From Palsa-870 sp035937155 (lineage in GTDB: Bacteria > Chloroflexota > Dormibacteria > Dormibacterales > Dormibacteraceae), in the NCBI GenBank assembly GCA_035937155.1, contig DASYVJ010000018.1, forward strand, positions 14,068 to 78,067: a stretch of DNA of 64,000 bases. Direction: 5' to 3'. The notes below the pieces were generated by a model. That model was given only the letters and a program-made list of their open reading frames with translations, did not search any database and was not told the origin of the DNA. The position numbers and the translations under genes are program-made. Of the stretch, positions 16,460 through 24,911 are shown piece after piece. Numbering within the stretch: position 1 is the stretch's first letter; each line of letters begins with the position of its first letter.

Positions 16460-17605
16460 TTGAATGCCAAAGTACTCGCTGCCCAGATGAAGGTCACCTG
16501 CAGGCCTGCAGTTTTAGGTCAGGCGTTGCAAGTGGTATCACGCGCCATCTCCAGCCGGACAACTTTGCCGATCCTCAACAACATCCTCATCGAGACCACA
16601 TCGGAAGGGCTGGCGCTCACCGCCACCAACCTCGAGATCGGCATTCGCAAGCTCGTGCCTGCGGAAGTCTCAATGGAAGGCGCGACGACCGCGCCGGCCA
16701 GGTTGCTCACGGACTTCGTCGGCACCTTGCCCGACCAGGATCTCGAGATGTCGCTCGACAGCGCGAGCCAGTCGCTGAGCCTGCGCTGCGCCAGATTCGA
16801 CACCCACATCAAGTGCATCGAGGCGGAAGAGTTTCCTCCCGGTCCGAAGCCTGACGACGGCGACCGTTTGGAGGTTGCACTTGACGAGCTGGTCAGCGCC
16901 GTCGAGCAGACACAGATGGCCGCGTCGACGGATGAGGCTCGCCCGGTGCTCACCGGTGTGCTCGTTCAGGTCCAGGGAGGCAACCTCACTCTGGCTGCTA
17001 CCGACGGCCACCGCCTGGCGGTGCGGAAGCTTGCCGCCTCCGGCGCAGCAGACCTGGAAGCCAGCCTCATCGTCCCGGCGAGAGCGCTGGCCGAGCTGTC
17101 CAGGGTTTTGAAAGGCGAGCCGGGGAAGGTCGAGGTGATCATCTCGAAGGCCCGCAACCAGGTGTTCTTCCGAGCCGGCAGCTCAGAGCTTACCTCCCGG
17201 CTGATCGATGGGAAGTATCCCAACTACGCACAGGTTATCCCCAGCAAGAGCTCGACCAAAGTTCGGGTCTCTACGAGCGAGCTCACGCAGACGGTGCGTG
17301 CCGTGTCGCTCTTCGCCCGCGACAGCGCCAACGTGATCCGGGTCAAGGCGCAGGCCGGGGCGCTTGTGCTGTCCGCCACCACCAACGAGGTGGGAGACAG
17401 TAAGGCGGAGATGACCGCCGACGTCGATGGTTCCGACATCCAGATCGCATTCAACGCCCGCTACGTCCTGGATGCCCTGGGAGTGATTGGGGAGGACCAG
17501 GTCGAGCTGCTCTTCGACGGCCCCCTGAGCCCGGGACTCCTCAGACCGCCGGGCAAGGAGCACTACCTGTACGTGATCATGCCCGTGCGGGTGGCGATGT
17601 CCTGA
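16460..17605 (+). CDS. dnaN: DNA polymerase III beta subunit (sliding clamp)
   Basis: Sliding clamp with the three-domain fold: VTCRPAVLGQALQVVSRAIS, RTTLPILNNILIE, and a C-terminal YLYVIMPVRV that closes the ring. It tethers the replicase to DNA. The TTG at 16460 (381 residues) follows a GGGGGA stretch; the internal ATG at 16487 would give the more usual N-terminus MKVTC. Both are plausible. Standard dnaA-dnaN-recF order. Confidence 0.97.
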   Translation: MNAKVLAAQMKVTCRPAVLGQALQVVSRAISSRTTLPILNNILIETTSEGLALTATNLEIGIRKLVPAEVSMEGATTAPARLLTDFVGTLPDQDLEMSLDSASQSLSLRCARFDTHIKCIEAEEFPPGPKPDDGDRLEVALDELVSAVEQTQMAASTDEARPVLTGVLVQVQGGNLTLAATDGHRLAVRKLAASGAADLEASLIVPARALAELSRVLKGEPGKVEVIISKARNQVFFRAGSSELTSRLIDGKYPNYAQVIPSKSSTKVRVSTSELTQTVRAVSLFARDSANVIRVKAQAGALVLSATTNEVGDSKAEMTADVDGSDIQIAFNARYVLDALGVIGEDQVELLFDGPLSPGLLRPPGKEHYLYVIMPVRVAMS

Positions 17606-17612
17606 CGCGGGG

Positions 17613-18698
17613 TTGTTACTCCGCAGCCTGCGCCTGAGAAACCACCGTAACTACGCCCAGCTCGATTTGATCCCGGGGCCGGGCGTCAACGTATTCCTCG
17701 GGGCCAACGGGCAGGGCAAGACGAACCTGCTCGAGGCGGTGGCGATGCTCGCGCTCTCCACATCTCCTCGTTCGCGGCGCGAGCTCGAGCTGATCGGCCC
17801 CGTCGCCCCGATGTCAAGGATCGACGCGGAAGTGGAAAGCGCAGGCCTCAAAGCCGAGCTGGCGATCACCCTGACTCTCGAGGGCGACCGGGCGCGGCGC
17901 GTCATCGAGGTGGACGGCGTGCGACGGAGGGCTTTCGATCTCCCCGGCCGCTTCCGGGTCACCCTGTTCTGGCCGGACGATCTCGGCCTCGTCAAGGCAG
18001 GACCGGAGCTGCGACGCAGGTTTCTCAACCAGATGCTGGTGCAGGTCGAACCCGGGTACGCCCGAGCCCTCGCGGGTCTCAAGCGCGTGCTCGAGCAGCG
18101 GAACAGCCTCCTCAAACAGATCGCCGCCGGGGAGCAGCGTGGAGACGTCCTGGAGCCGTGGAACCTCGAGCTGATCCGGCTCGGCGGCGACGTGGTGGCG
18201 GCCCGCTCAGCCGCGGTGCTGGAGCTCCAGCCGGATGCCGCCGCTTACCACGCTGAGATCGCCGGCGGAGAGCGCCTCGAAATCAGCTATCAAGGCCCAC
18301 CGGACAATCTGGCTGAAGCTGTGCATAACTCGCTCCCGGACGACCTCCGGAGGGGCTCCACTTCAATCGGCCCGCATCACGACGACCTTCGCGTCCTGCT
18401 GGGCAGCCAGGAGGCCCGCGCGTACGGCTCGCAAGGGCAGCAGAGGACCGCGGTGGTGAGCTTGAAGCTGGCTGAAGCGGCCCTGGTGGCAAGGCGCACA
18501 GGCGAGCGCCCTGTACTCCTTCTGGACGATGTTCTGTCGGAACTCGACGGCGAACGCAGGGCTGCGCTGCTGCGCCAGGTCGCCGGCGAAGGCCAGGTCA
18601 TCATCACCTCGGTCGAGGCCGGCCCTTTTCCGCCCGAGCTCATGGCAAATTCGATGGTTTGGACCGTGAGCGGGGGCACGATCCAGGCCTGTGGATAA
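17613..18698 (+). CDS. recF: DNA replication and repair protein RecF
   Basis: 361-residue SMC-like ATPase: Walker A GANGQGKTNLLEAV (about residues 31-44), signature GSQGQQRTAVVSLKLAEA, and Walker B PVLLLDDVLSELD. It loads RecA at gapped DNA. The TTG start lies 7 bp after dnaN. Its stop codon is inside a perfect DnaA box shared with the start of dciA (18690-18698). Confidence 0.97.
   Translation: MLLRSLRLRNHRNYAQLDLIPGPGVNVFLGANGQGKTNLLEAVAMLALSTSPRSRRELELIGPVAPMSRIDAEVESAGLKAELAITLTLEGDRARRVIEVDGVRRRAFDLPGRFRVTLFWPDDLGLVKAGPELRRRFLNQMLVQVEPGYARALAGLKRVLEQRNSLLKQIAAGEQRGDVLEPWNLELIRLGGDVVAARSAAVLELQPDAAAYHAEIAGGERLEISYQGPPDNLAEAVHNSLPDDLRRGSTSIGPHHDDLRVLLGSQEARAYGSQGQQRTAVVSLKLAEAALVARRTGERPVLLLDDVLSELDGERRAALLRQVAGEGQVIITSVEAGPFPPELMANSMVWTVSGGTIQACG
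18690..18698 (-). promoter_or_regulatory. Perfect DnaA box at the recF/dciA overlap
   Basis: TTATCCACA on the minus strand, formed exactly by the end of recF (TGT GGA TAA) and the GTG start of dciA. May be incidental, but it is the only perfect box noticed outside the dnaA upstream region. Confidence 0.4.
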
Positions 18699-18990
18699 GT
18701 TGGGCAATATCCTGCCGAGGGTGCTGCGCCGCCAGCCCGGCGCCGCGAGGCTGATGGGCACCCAGGTCGCGTCCGCTTTCCGGACTGTGATCGGCGCTGA
18801 ACCCGCGAGCCTGTGCGACGAGATCGAGCTTCACTCAGGCACCCTGGTGGTGACCACGTCCAGCCCGGCGCTTGCCCACCAGCTGCGGCTGGATTCGGAG
18901 ACCATCATCGGACGCCTGAACAACCTCGAGCTCGGCCGCAAGGTGCGCTCGATTCGCGTGCGCATCGGCCACTCGATGCCGGCGCAATGA
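18691..18990 (+). CDS. dciA: DciA-like replicative helicase loader (DUF721)
   Basis: 99-residue DUF721 protein. The KH-like core reads LVVTTSSPALAHQLRLDSET followed by the basic strand KVRSIRVRIG. DciA loads the replicative helicase DnaB in bacteria lacking DnaC/DnaI. The GTG start overlaps the recF stop by 8 nt, and the stop overlaps the helicase gene (ATGA). Its place right after recF is typical of high-GC lineages that use DciA. No gyrB follows, unlike in Actinobacteria. Confidence 0.85.
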   Translation: MDKLGNILPRVLRRQPGAARLMGTQVASAFRTVIGAEPASLCDEIELHSGTLVVTTSSPALAHQLRLDSETIIGRLNNLELGRKVRSIRVRIGHSMPAQ

Positions 18991-21713
18991 GCTTTCGCCT
19001 GGGGGCCGATCAGCGCGTGGCCGCGGCGATCGGGGGCGCGCCCATCCGCGTCGTGGCCGGCGCCGGCACCGGCAAGACCGCAGTGATCGCGGAGCGTTTT
19101 CGCAGGCTGGTTGCCGCCGGCGTAGCGCCCTCGTCCATTCTGGTCATGACCTTCACCGAGCGTGCCGCAGCGGAGATGCGCAGCCGCATCGAGGGACTCA
19201 TCGGCGGTCCCGCACCCGCCGTCGGCACGTTTCACTCCATCGCCCTGGGTTGGCTGCGCGCGGACGGCCGCGCGGTGGAGGTGCCGTCTGGCTTCCGGAT
19301 CCTGGCCGGCGCGGACCGCTGGATCCTCGCCCGCGAGCTCATGTGGCAGCTCGGCGACAACGCTCTCACCGGCGACGAACGACCGGACGACCTGGTCGCT
19401 CCAGTGCTGCAGATGCTGGAGCGGATGAAACAAGAGCTCGTGCCCATCGCGCGGCTGGCGGCCTGGGCCAAATCGTCCGACGATGCAGAGCGCGGCGAGC
19501 TGATGCGGGCTTGTGTCCGTCTCTTCCGCGCGTATGAAAGGGAATGCAAAAAGGGCCGGTTCCTCGACTTCGAGGACCTGCTCGGGCTGACGGTGCGCAT
19601 GCTCGAGGAGAACCCTCCGCTGCTCGCCAAATACACCGATCGCTATGTGAACGTGCTGGTCGACGAGTATCAGGACCTCAACCTCGCGCAGGAACGCCTG
19701 GTCGAGCTGATCGCATCCAGGAGCCGGCCGTTTGTCGTCGGGGACGACGATCAGTCGATCTACCGATTTCGGGGTGCCTCGCGAGCCAGCCTCGAACGAT
19801 TCAACGCCCACTTCCCCGACGCGCAGACGATCACCATGGGCCGCAACCGCCGAAGCTCGCGACGCATCGTGTCATCTGCGGCGACGCTCATCGCGAACAA
19901 CCCAGACAGGCTGCCCAAGCAACTTCAGTCCGCCGTACCGGGACCGAAAGTGGAGGTGTGGCTTTGCCCGGACGGGTTCACCGAGGCCGCAGCCATCGCC
20001 AAGCACGCGGTGGAGCTGGTGGCGGGCGGAACATGGCTGCGCGAGATAGCGGTCCTGTGCCGCACCAATGCGATTGCCCGGCCGGTCGCATCGGCCCTCG
20101 CCGCGCAGGGACTACCCCATGTCGTGATCGGCGGTTCAGGCTTTCACGACCGCCCAGAGATCAGGGACGTCATCGCATTGCTGCGCGTGCTGCGTGACAC
20201 GAGCGGCGTGGTCGCTGTCGCCCGCGCGGTGACCAGGCCTCCTTCCAGTCTCGATCCCGAGGCGGCGTTGACGGTGCTCCGGGATCGAGCCGGTAAGCCG
20301 CCCCTCGAAGCGATGAAGGAGTGGCCTCCCGCGGCATCGTTCGCGACGCTGCTCGACGAACTGGCGGGGGAAGCCCTCCGGTTGGACGTGCGCGATCTCT
20401 TTTTCGAGCTGATGAATCGGTCGCGCTACCTCGAGGTAATCGGCCGAACGCTGGAACCGAGCGAGGCCGAACGAGTGACGGCCAACGTGAGCCGCTTCGC
20501 CGAGATGATCGCCGAATTCTCCGAAACCGCGACAGTCCGCTCCCTGGCCAATTACATGCGGCACCTCGACCTCGTTCTGCTATCAGGAGAAGACGAGGAG
20601 CCTGCACCCGCCGAGACGGCGGATGACGCGATTCACGTCATGACCATCCACCAGGCCAAGGGACTCGAGTTCGAAGCGGTGTTTGTGCCTGGCCTGGTGG
20701 AGGGGCGGCTGCCGCAGTCGGGAAGGTCACCTCGCTTTGAGCTCCCGCCGGCGGTCCTCGAGCCGCTGGTGCGGGGCCGTGAAGATGTCGTCGCCGAGGA
20801 GCGCCGGCTGCTCTATGTGGCGATGACGCGGGCCAAGCGCCAGCTGTATTTGACCCGCGCTTCCCACTATGAAGGCGGCCGGCGGTGGAGGGATTCGCGG
20901 TTCCTGGACGAGGTGCGCGCTGCCGGGCGGACCACGGTCGGTGAGCGCACATTCGAAACCTGCGGACCCGCGCCGATGGCTCACGTCAATTCACGGCAGC
21001 CGGCCGAGGTCGTTCTCTCATACAGCGCCATCTCCGCCTATCGCGACTGCCCGCGCCAGTACTGGTACCGGCAGGAGCAGCGGCTGCCGGCCGTGCAGAG
21101 CGCCGAGGCGGTGCACGGCGTGATCCTGCATGAGGTTCTCCGCCAGGCGGGCGAGGCGCGCCGGAAAGGCGGGCAGGTGAGCGCCGCCCTGATGCGTTCG
21201 ATTCACGAAGATGTCTGGCGGCAGACGGCGTTCCCAGACCCGCGCCGGGCGGCGACGTTCAAGCGCATCGGGGCAGCCCAGCTCGAGGCGTATCGCAGCC
21301 GGGGAGGTTTCGATGCGCCGCCCGACTTCCTAGAGCATCCCTTCAGTGCAGCCGTGGATGGGTGGACGCTGCGTGGTGTCATCGACCGGATCGACCACAC
21401 CGAAACCGGCTGGCGCATCATCGACTACAAGAGCGGCCGCCCACTCACTCGCCGGCGCCGCGACCTGCAAGTCGCCCTGTACGCGCTGGGCGCCCGCGCG
21501 GCTTTGAGCCTGGACCCGGTGGAGCTCGAGGTTGTCTACCTGGCGACCGGCGACACGGTCAAGGTCGAGAAGGTGTCCAGCCTCGTCGCCGAAGCTACGA
21601 GTCAGGCAGCGGAGGTGGCGGAAGGGGTGAGAGAGGGAAGGTTCGAGGCGCGGCCCGAGCGGCGGCGCTGCCGGCTCTGTCCTTACCGGCTTGCCTGCGC
21701 CGAGGCCCTGTAG
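18987..21713 (+). CDS. UvrD/Rep-type superfamily 1 helicase fused to a PD-(D/E)XK nuclease
   Basis: 908 residues. Helicase motifs: VVAGAGTGKTAVIAERF (motif I, Lys30), NVLVDEYQDLNLAQ (II), GDDDQSIYRFRGAS (III), MTIHQAKGLEFEAVF (V) and LLYVAMTRAKRQLYL (VI). The C-terminal third is a RecB-like nuclease: LSYSAISAYRDCPRQYWYR, LRGVIDRIDHTETGWRIIDY with IDYKSG, and CRLCPYRLAC. Four cysteines (one in RDCPRQ, three at the end) match the Fe-S pattern of AddB/AdnA-type nucleases. Start is the ATG overlapping dciA. Probably acts in double-strand-break end processing. No partner subunit is adjacent. Confidence 0.9.
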   Translation: MSFRLGADQRVAAAIGGAPIRVVAGAGTGKTAVIAERFRRLVAAGVAPSSILVMTFTERAAAEMRSRIEGLIGGPAPAVGTFHSIALGWLRADGRAVEVPSGFRILAGADRWILARELMWQLGDNALTGDERPDDLVAPVLQMLERMKQELVPIARLAAWAKSSDDAERGELMRACVRLFRAYERECKKGRFLDFEDLLGLTVRMLEENPPLLAKYTDRYVNVLVDEYQDLNLAQERLVELIASRSRPFVVGDDDQSIYRFRGASRASLERFNAHFPDAQTITMGRNRRSSRRIVSSAATLIANNPDRLPKQLQSAVPGPKVEVWLCPDGFTEAAAIAKHAVELVAGGTWLREIAVLCRTNAIARPVASALAAQGLPHVVIGGSGFHDRPEIRDVIALLRVLRDTSGVVAVARAVTRPPSSLDPEAALTVLRDRAGKPPLEAMKEWPPAASFATLLDELAGEALRLDVRDLFFELMNRSRYLEVIGRTLEPSEAERVTANVSRFAEMIAEFSETATVRSLANYMRHLDLVLLSGEDEEPAPAETADDAIHVMTIHQAKGLEFEAVFVPGLVEGRLPQSGRSPRFELPPAVLEPLVRGREDVVAEERRLLYVAMTRAKRQLYLTRASHYEGGRRWRDSRFLDEVRAAGRTTVGERTFETCGPAPMAHVNSRQPAEVVLSYSAISAYRDCPRQYWYRQEQRLPAVQSAEAVHGVILHEVLRQAGEARRKGGQVSAALMRSIHEDVWRQTAFPDPRRAATFKRIGAAQLEAYRSRGGFDAPPDFLEHPFSAAVDGWTLRGVIDRIDHTETGWRIIDYKSGRPLTRRRRDLQVALYALGARAALSLDPVELEVVYLATGDTVKVEKVSSLVAEATSQAAEVAEGVREGRFEARPERRRCRLCPYRLACAEAL

Positions 21714-22933
21714 CGCGCGGCAAGCAGGAGGCACTCGCGTGCGATGTCCGACGAGGCGTACGGATGCGCGAGCTCCTCTGCCTTGCGCGACATCTCGCGC
21801 CAGGTTGGTCCGCCTTCTGCCAGCACCCTGACCTCATCCAGAAGGTCTGAGTCCTTCGGCGCGTACGCGCCAAAGCCTGAATCGACCACGTAGTCGACGT
21901 TGGGAGTTTCCTGCCCGGGAAGAAAGCCGGTGATGATCAGCGGCAGCCCGGTAGCCAGAGCTTCCGCAATCGCGCCGGGACCTGCTTTGGTGACGACCAT
22001 GTCGCATGCGCGCATGAGCTCCGGCATGTAGTCGACAAACCCGAGTACAAGCGTCGGAGTCGCAAAGCGAAGCTCGCCGAGCCGCCGCTGCAGCTTTTCA
22101 TTGCGGCCGCTCACGACGACCAGCTGCCATTGGTATTGCTCCCAGGCAAGGGTCCGAACCTGCTGCGTGAGATGTCCGACCCCGGCGGCGCCGCCCATCA
22201 CGAGGACGGTGAACCGGCGCTCGTCGAGGCCGAACCGCCGGCGCAGCGCTTGCTTCTCGCCAGGAGCGGGCGGCCGGAAGCGAAGGTCTACGGGCAGGCC
22301 GAGCAGCTTGACGCGGTCGGGTGGCACCCGTCGCCGCAGGGCGACCTTGCGCGCAAGCTCAGTCGGAGCGATCACGAGATCGGCCTGGCTGAAGGTCCAG
22401 CCGCGGTGAAAATCAACAAGGTCGGTGATCACCGTCATGAGTGCGCGCGGCCGACCACTCTTTCGTATCGCCTGGTGGCTGATGTGATTCAGCAGCGGGT
22501 GTACTGAGAGAACGATGTCCGGGTCGTGCTTCATCAGCAGCTCCTGAACCGACTTGCGCACGCCCGGCCCGAACACCGCGCGAATCGCGGCGAAGGCCGG
22601 CCTAGTGTTGCTCGTGTGGTAGACCGCGCCCCAGGCAGCGCGCGACCGGCGGATCATGGGCGAGTAGAGAGCGGCAAGCCTCTTGACGACCGTCGGGCCC
22701 TGCCCGATCAACGGGTCGGCCACGGTGACCACGCAGCTGGGGTCGAGCAGCTTCAGCGCGTCGGTGAGGGCGCGAGCGGCGGCTCGGTGGCCGCCACCGG
22801 TATCGCTGAAAACGATCAAAACCCTCGGCGAACCACCAGTCGGAATGGGCGAAAGCGGCGGCGCCTCCGGATGCTCGGCTTCGGCCGGCTCTGAGCTTAC
22901 TTCCGTCGCGCCGCCGCGCGGCGCGCGATCCAC
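21683..22933 (-). CDS. MGDG-synthase-like glycosyltransferase (GT28 family)
   Basis: About 416 residues. The N-terminal MGDG_synth domain begins VLIVFSDTGGGHRAAARALT, with DIVLSVHPLLNHI further on. The C-terminal GT28 nucleotide-sugar half shows VLVMGGAAGVGHLTQQV, VTKAGPGAIAEALATGLPLI and GQETPNVDYVVDSGFGAY. It likely transfers a sugar to diacylglycerol or another lipid at the membrane. The start is uncertain: GTG 22933, inside the upstream cytochrome gene, is the nearest ordinary codon that keeps the domain. The 3' end overlaps the helicase gene by 31 bp tail to tail. Confidence 0.86.
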   Translation of the reverse strand: MDRAPRGGATEVSSEPAEAEHPEAPPLSPIPTGGSPRVLIVFSDTGGGHRAAARALTDALKLLDPSCVVTVADPLIGQGPTVVKRLAALYSPMIRRSRAAWGAVYHTSNTRPAFAAIRAVFGPGVRKSVQELLMKHDPDIVLSVHPLLNHISHQAIRKSGRPRALMTVITDLVDFHRGWTFSQADLVIAPTELARKVALRRRVPPDRVKLLGLPVDLRFRPPAPGEKQALRRRFGLDERRFTVLVMGGAAGVGHLTQQVRTLAWEQYQWQLVVVSGRNEKLQRRLGELRFATPTLVLGFVDYMPELMRACDMVVTKAGPGAIAEALATGLPLIITGFLPGQETPNVDYVVDSGFGAYAPKDSDLLDEVRVLAEGGPTWREMSRKAEELAHPYASSDIARECLLLAARYRASAQASR

Positions 22934-23466
22934 CGCATGTTGTACTGCGCGAGCAGGAACGTGATGAAGACCATGGCGATGATCCCGATGCTCACCCACA
23001 GGATGGTTCTCTTGGCGAGCTCGCCAGGGGAAAGCGGCGGGGAACCGGTCCTGTTCTGCTCGATGATGTAGGCGGCCAGGTCTTTGACGTCCTGGTCGGT
23101 CAGGCTGGGGTTGCCCCCTTTGGCCGGCATCGCGATTTGCTTTGGATCACCGGCTTGGGGCTGGCGGCCGTTGGTGATGACGTCGATGAGGAAGGCGGGA
23201 TCGAGCAGGCTGGCCACTCCCGGCAGCTTATCGATCGGATTCAGGGTGGCCCCGATACCGCCCTCGAGGTTGGCGCCGTGGCAGGTGGCGCAGTTCTGAC
23301 CGTACAGGGTGGCTCCCCTGGCCGGGTCGCCTGGGAGTGCCGCGCTGCCCGAGGGTGTCGGGGACGGCGAGCTGTCCGCGAGGGTCGTGATCGCCGTCAA
23401 AGCGATCAGCGCCGGTATCGCCAGCGCGACCAGCGCGGAGAGCTTTAGGCGCTTCGGAAGGCGCAT
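22897..23466 (-). CDS. Membrane-anchored class I cytochrome c
   Basis: 189 residues: N-terminal signal or anchor helix (LVALAIPALIALTAITTLA), a Ser/Pro linker, haem site CATCH in YGQNCATCHGANLEGG with Met ligand candidate in IAMPAKGGNPSL, and a C-terminal helix (ILWVSIGIIAMVFITFLLA) with basic tail. This resembles the QcrC or cytochrome-oxidase-associated c of high-GC bacteria, but no oxidase genes are adjacent. The start at 23466 (second ATG) is favoured because TATGAT on the minus strand (23477-23482) overlaps the first ATG. Confidence 0.88.
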   Translation of the reverse strand: MRLPKRLKLSALVALAIPALIALTAITTLADSSPSPTPSGSAALPGDPARGATLYGQNCATCHGANLEGGIGATLNPIDKLPGVASLLDPAFLIDVITNGRQPQAGDPKQIAMPAKGGNPSLTDQDVKDLAAYIIEQNRTGSPPLSPGELAKRTILWVSIGIIAMVFITFLLAQYNMRWIARRAAARRK

Positions 23467-23481
23467 CGCGCGCCAAATCAT

Positions 23482-23621
23482 AACGACCTCTATTCTCGGG
23501 CCTCGGCGGGAATAGCTGCTGAGCGCGTAGGTTTTAATCGTTATGGCGTTTTGTGCCCCGGTCTCCCGGTCGGGCTTTTGCTGCGTTTCACGGCGCTGGC
23601 TTGACGTGAGATCGGCCTACC
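23482..23621. other. Divergent intergenic region, cytochrome c / glycosyltransferase
   Basis: 140 bp with the cytochrome -10 (TATGAT, minus strand) at its left end. It has an imperfect GC hairpin around 23554-23574 followed by TTTT, which could attenuate or terminate rightward transcripts. No recognised riboswitch. Confidence 0.3.
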
Positions 23622-24911
23622 GTGGCTGAGGCGACTCGACTGATCGCCGACCGCGCCGCCGAAAGGCGGATCGCGGTAATTTCCATGCACACTTCGCCAA
23701 CCGCCTCCCTGGGCCAGAACGCAAACGGCGGCCTCAACGTGTACGTACGAGAGGTCTGCACCGCATTTAGTGACCGCGGAATCGCCACCGACGTCTTTAC
23801 CCGCAAGCAGTCCCAGGACGATCCGAACATCGAGCCTCTGGCGCGCCTCTCCCGATTGATCTATCTACCCGCGGGAAACGGCCTCGACAAGTACTCGCTC
23901 TTCTACGAGGCGCCTTCGTTCGCCGCCAGGATCATGGAATTCGCCGCTGGCGAGAACATCAGCTACGACCTCTTGTACTCGCACTACTGGCTGTCGGGCG
24001 AGGTTGCCTGCCTGCTTAGGCCGCAGCTGGCGGCTGGGTGGGTACACATCGCCCATACGCTCGGGCTGGTGAAGAACCGCTCGCTCGCCGCTGGTGCGCG
24101 GCCCGAACCTCAACAGCGGATTCGTGTGGAGGGCGAGCTGGCGCAGCAGGCGGATCTCCTGATCGCATCGACCGCCGACGAGGCCCAGGACCTGGTCGCG
24201 CTCTATGGCGCCGACCCGCAGCGCGTATCCATCGTGCCGCCTGGAGTCGACCTCGGGATGTTCCAGCCCATGGATCGCGCGGATGCCCGTCGTGAGATCC
24301 GCTACGGCAGCGGTCGGCTGCTGCTTTTCGTGGGCAGGCTGGAACGGCTCAAAGGTGTCGATGTCGCGATTCGCGCCCTCGGGTTGTTGCACGACCGAGA
24401 GCACGAAGACGTCCGGCTCTTGATCCTCGGCGAGGACAGCCGCGAAGGCGATGAAAGCGAGAAGGATCGATTGAAGGCGATCGCCTCCGAAGTCGGGGTA
24501 CGCGACCGCGTGGACTTCGTCGGATCGGTGGCTCACCACGAGCTGCCCTACTTCTACGCGGCGGCTGATGTCTGCGTGATGCCTTCCTACAGCGAGTCAT
24601 TCGGGTTGGTCGCGCTCGAGGCGCAGGCGTGCGGCTGTCCGGTTGTCGCGTCGGGCGTATCCGGCCTCCGCTCGGTGGTGCGGGACGAAGTCAGCGGATA
24701 CCTCGTCGATGGGCACGATCCAGCCTTGTACGCGGAGCGGATCGGACGCCTGCTGGCTGATGGTGAGCTCGCGCAGCAGATGGGCCGGCGAGGGCGACTG
24801 CTGGCGCAGCGTTTCTCGTGGACGCGAACGGCAGATCGGCTCGAAGACCTTTTCGACCAGGTCGTGGTACGAAATCAGGCCTTGGTCCAGGCCGGCGCGC
24901 GGCAGGAATAG
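23622..24911 (+). CDS. GT4-family glycosyltransferase, MshA/sucrose-phosphate-synthase-like
   Basis: 429 residues with two Rossmann halves. The acceptor half starts IAVISMHTSPTASLGQ, then NGGLNVYVREV, closely recalling MshA. The donor half shows LLLFVGRLERLKGVDVAIRA, DVCVMPSYSESFGLVALEAQ with the EX7E motif, and CGCPVVASGVSGLRSVV. Retaining transferase using a nucleotide sugar; substrate not provable from sequence (mycothiol-type inositol phosphate, sucrose phosphate or a lipid are options). GTG start. The 3' end overlaps the convergent lipoprotein gene by 37 bp. Confidence 0.9.
   Translation: MAEATRLIADRAAERRIAVISMHTSPTASLGQNANGGLNVYVREVCTAFSDRGIATDVFTRKQSQDDPNIEPLARLSRLIYLPAGNGLDKYSLFYEAPSFAARIMEFAAGENISYDLLYSHYWLSGEVACLLRPQLAAGWVHIAHTLGLVKNRSLAAGARPEPQQRIRVEGELAQQADLLIASTADEAQDLVALYGADPQRVSIVPPGVDLGMFQPMDRADARREIRYGSGRLLLFVGRLERLKGVDVAIRALGLLHDREHEDVRLLILGEDSREGDESEKDRLKAIASEVGVRDRVDFVGSVAHHELPYFYAAADVCVMPSYSESFGLVALEAQACGCPVVASGVSGLRSVVRDEVSGYLVDGHDPALYAERIGRLLADGELAQQMGRRGRLLAQRFSWTRTADRLEDLFDQVVVRNQALVQAGARQE

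Noticed and set aside
23554..23580. Riboswitch or strong terminator before the GT4 gene
   Set aside because: The hairpin is imperfect and no known aptamer core is seen; left as a low-confidence intergenic note.
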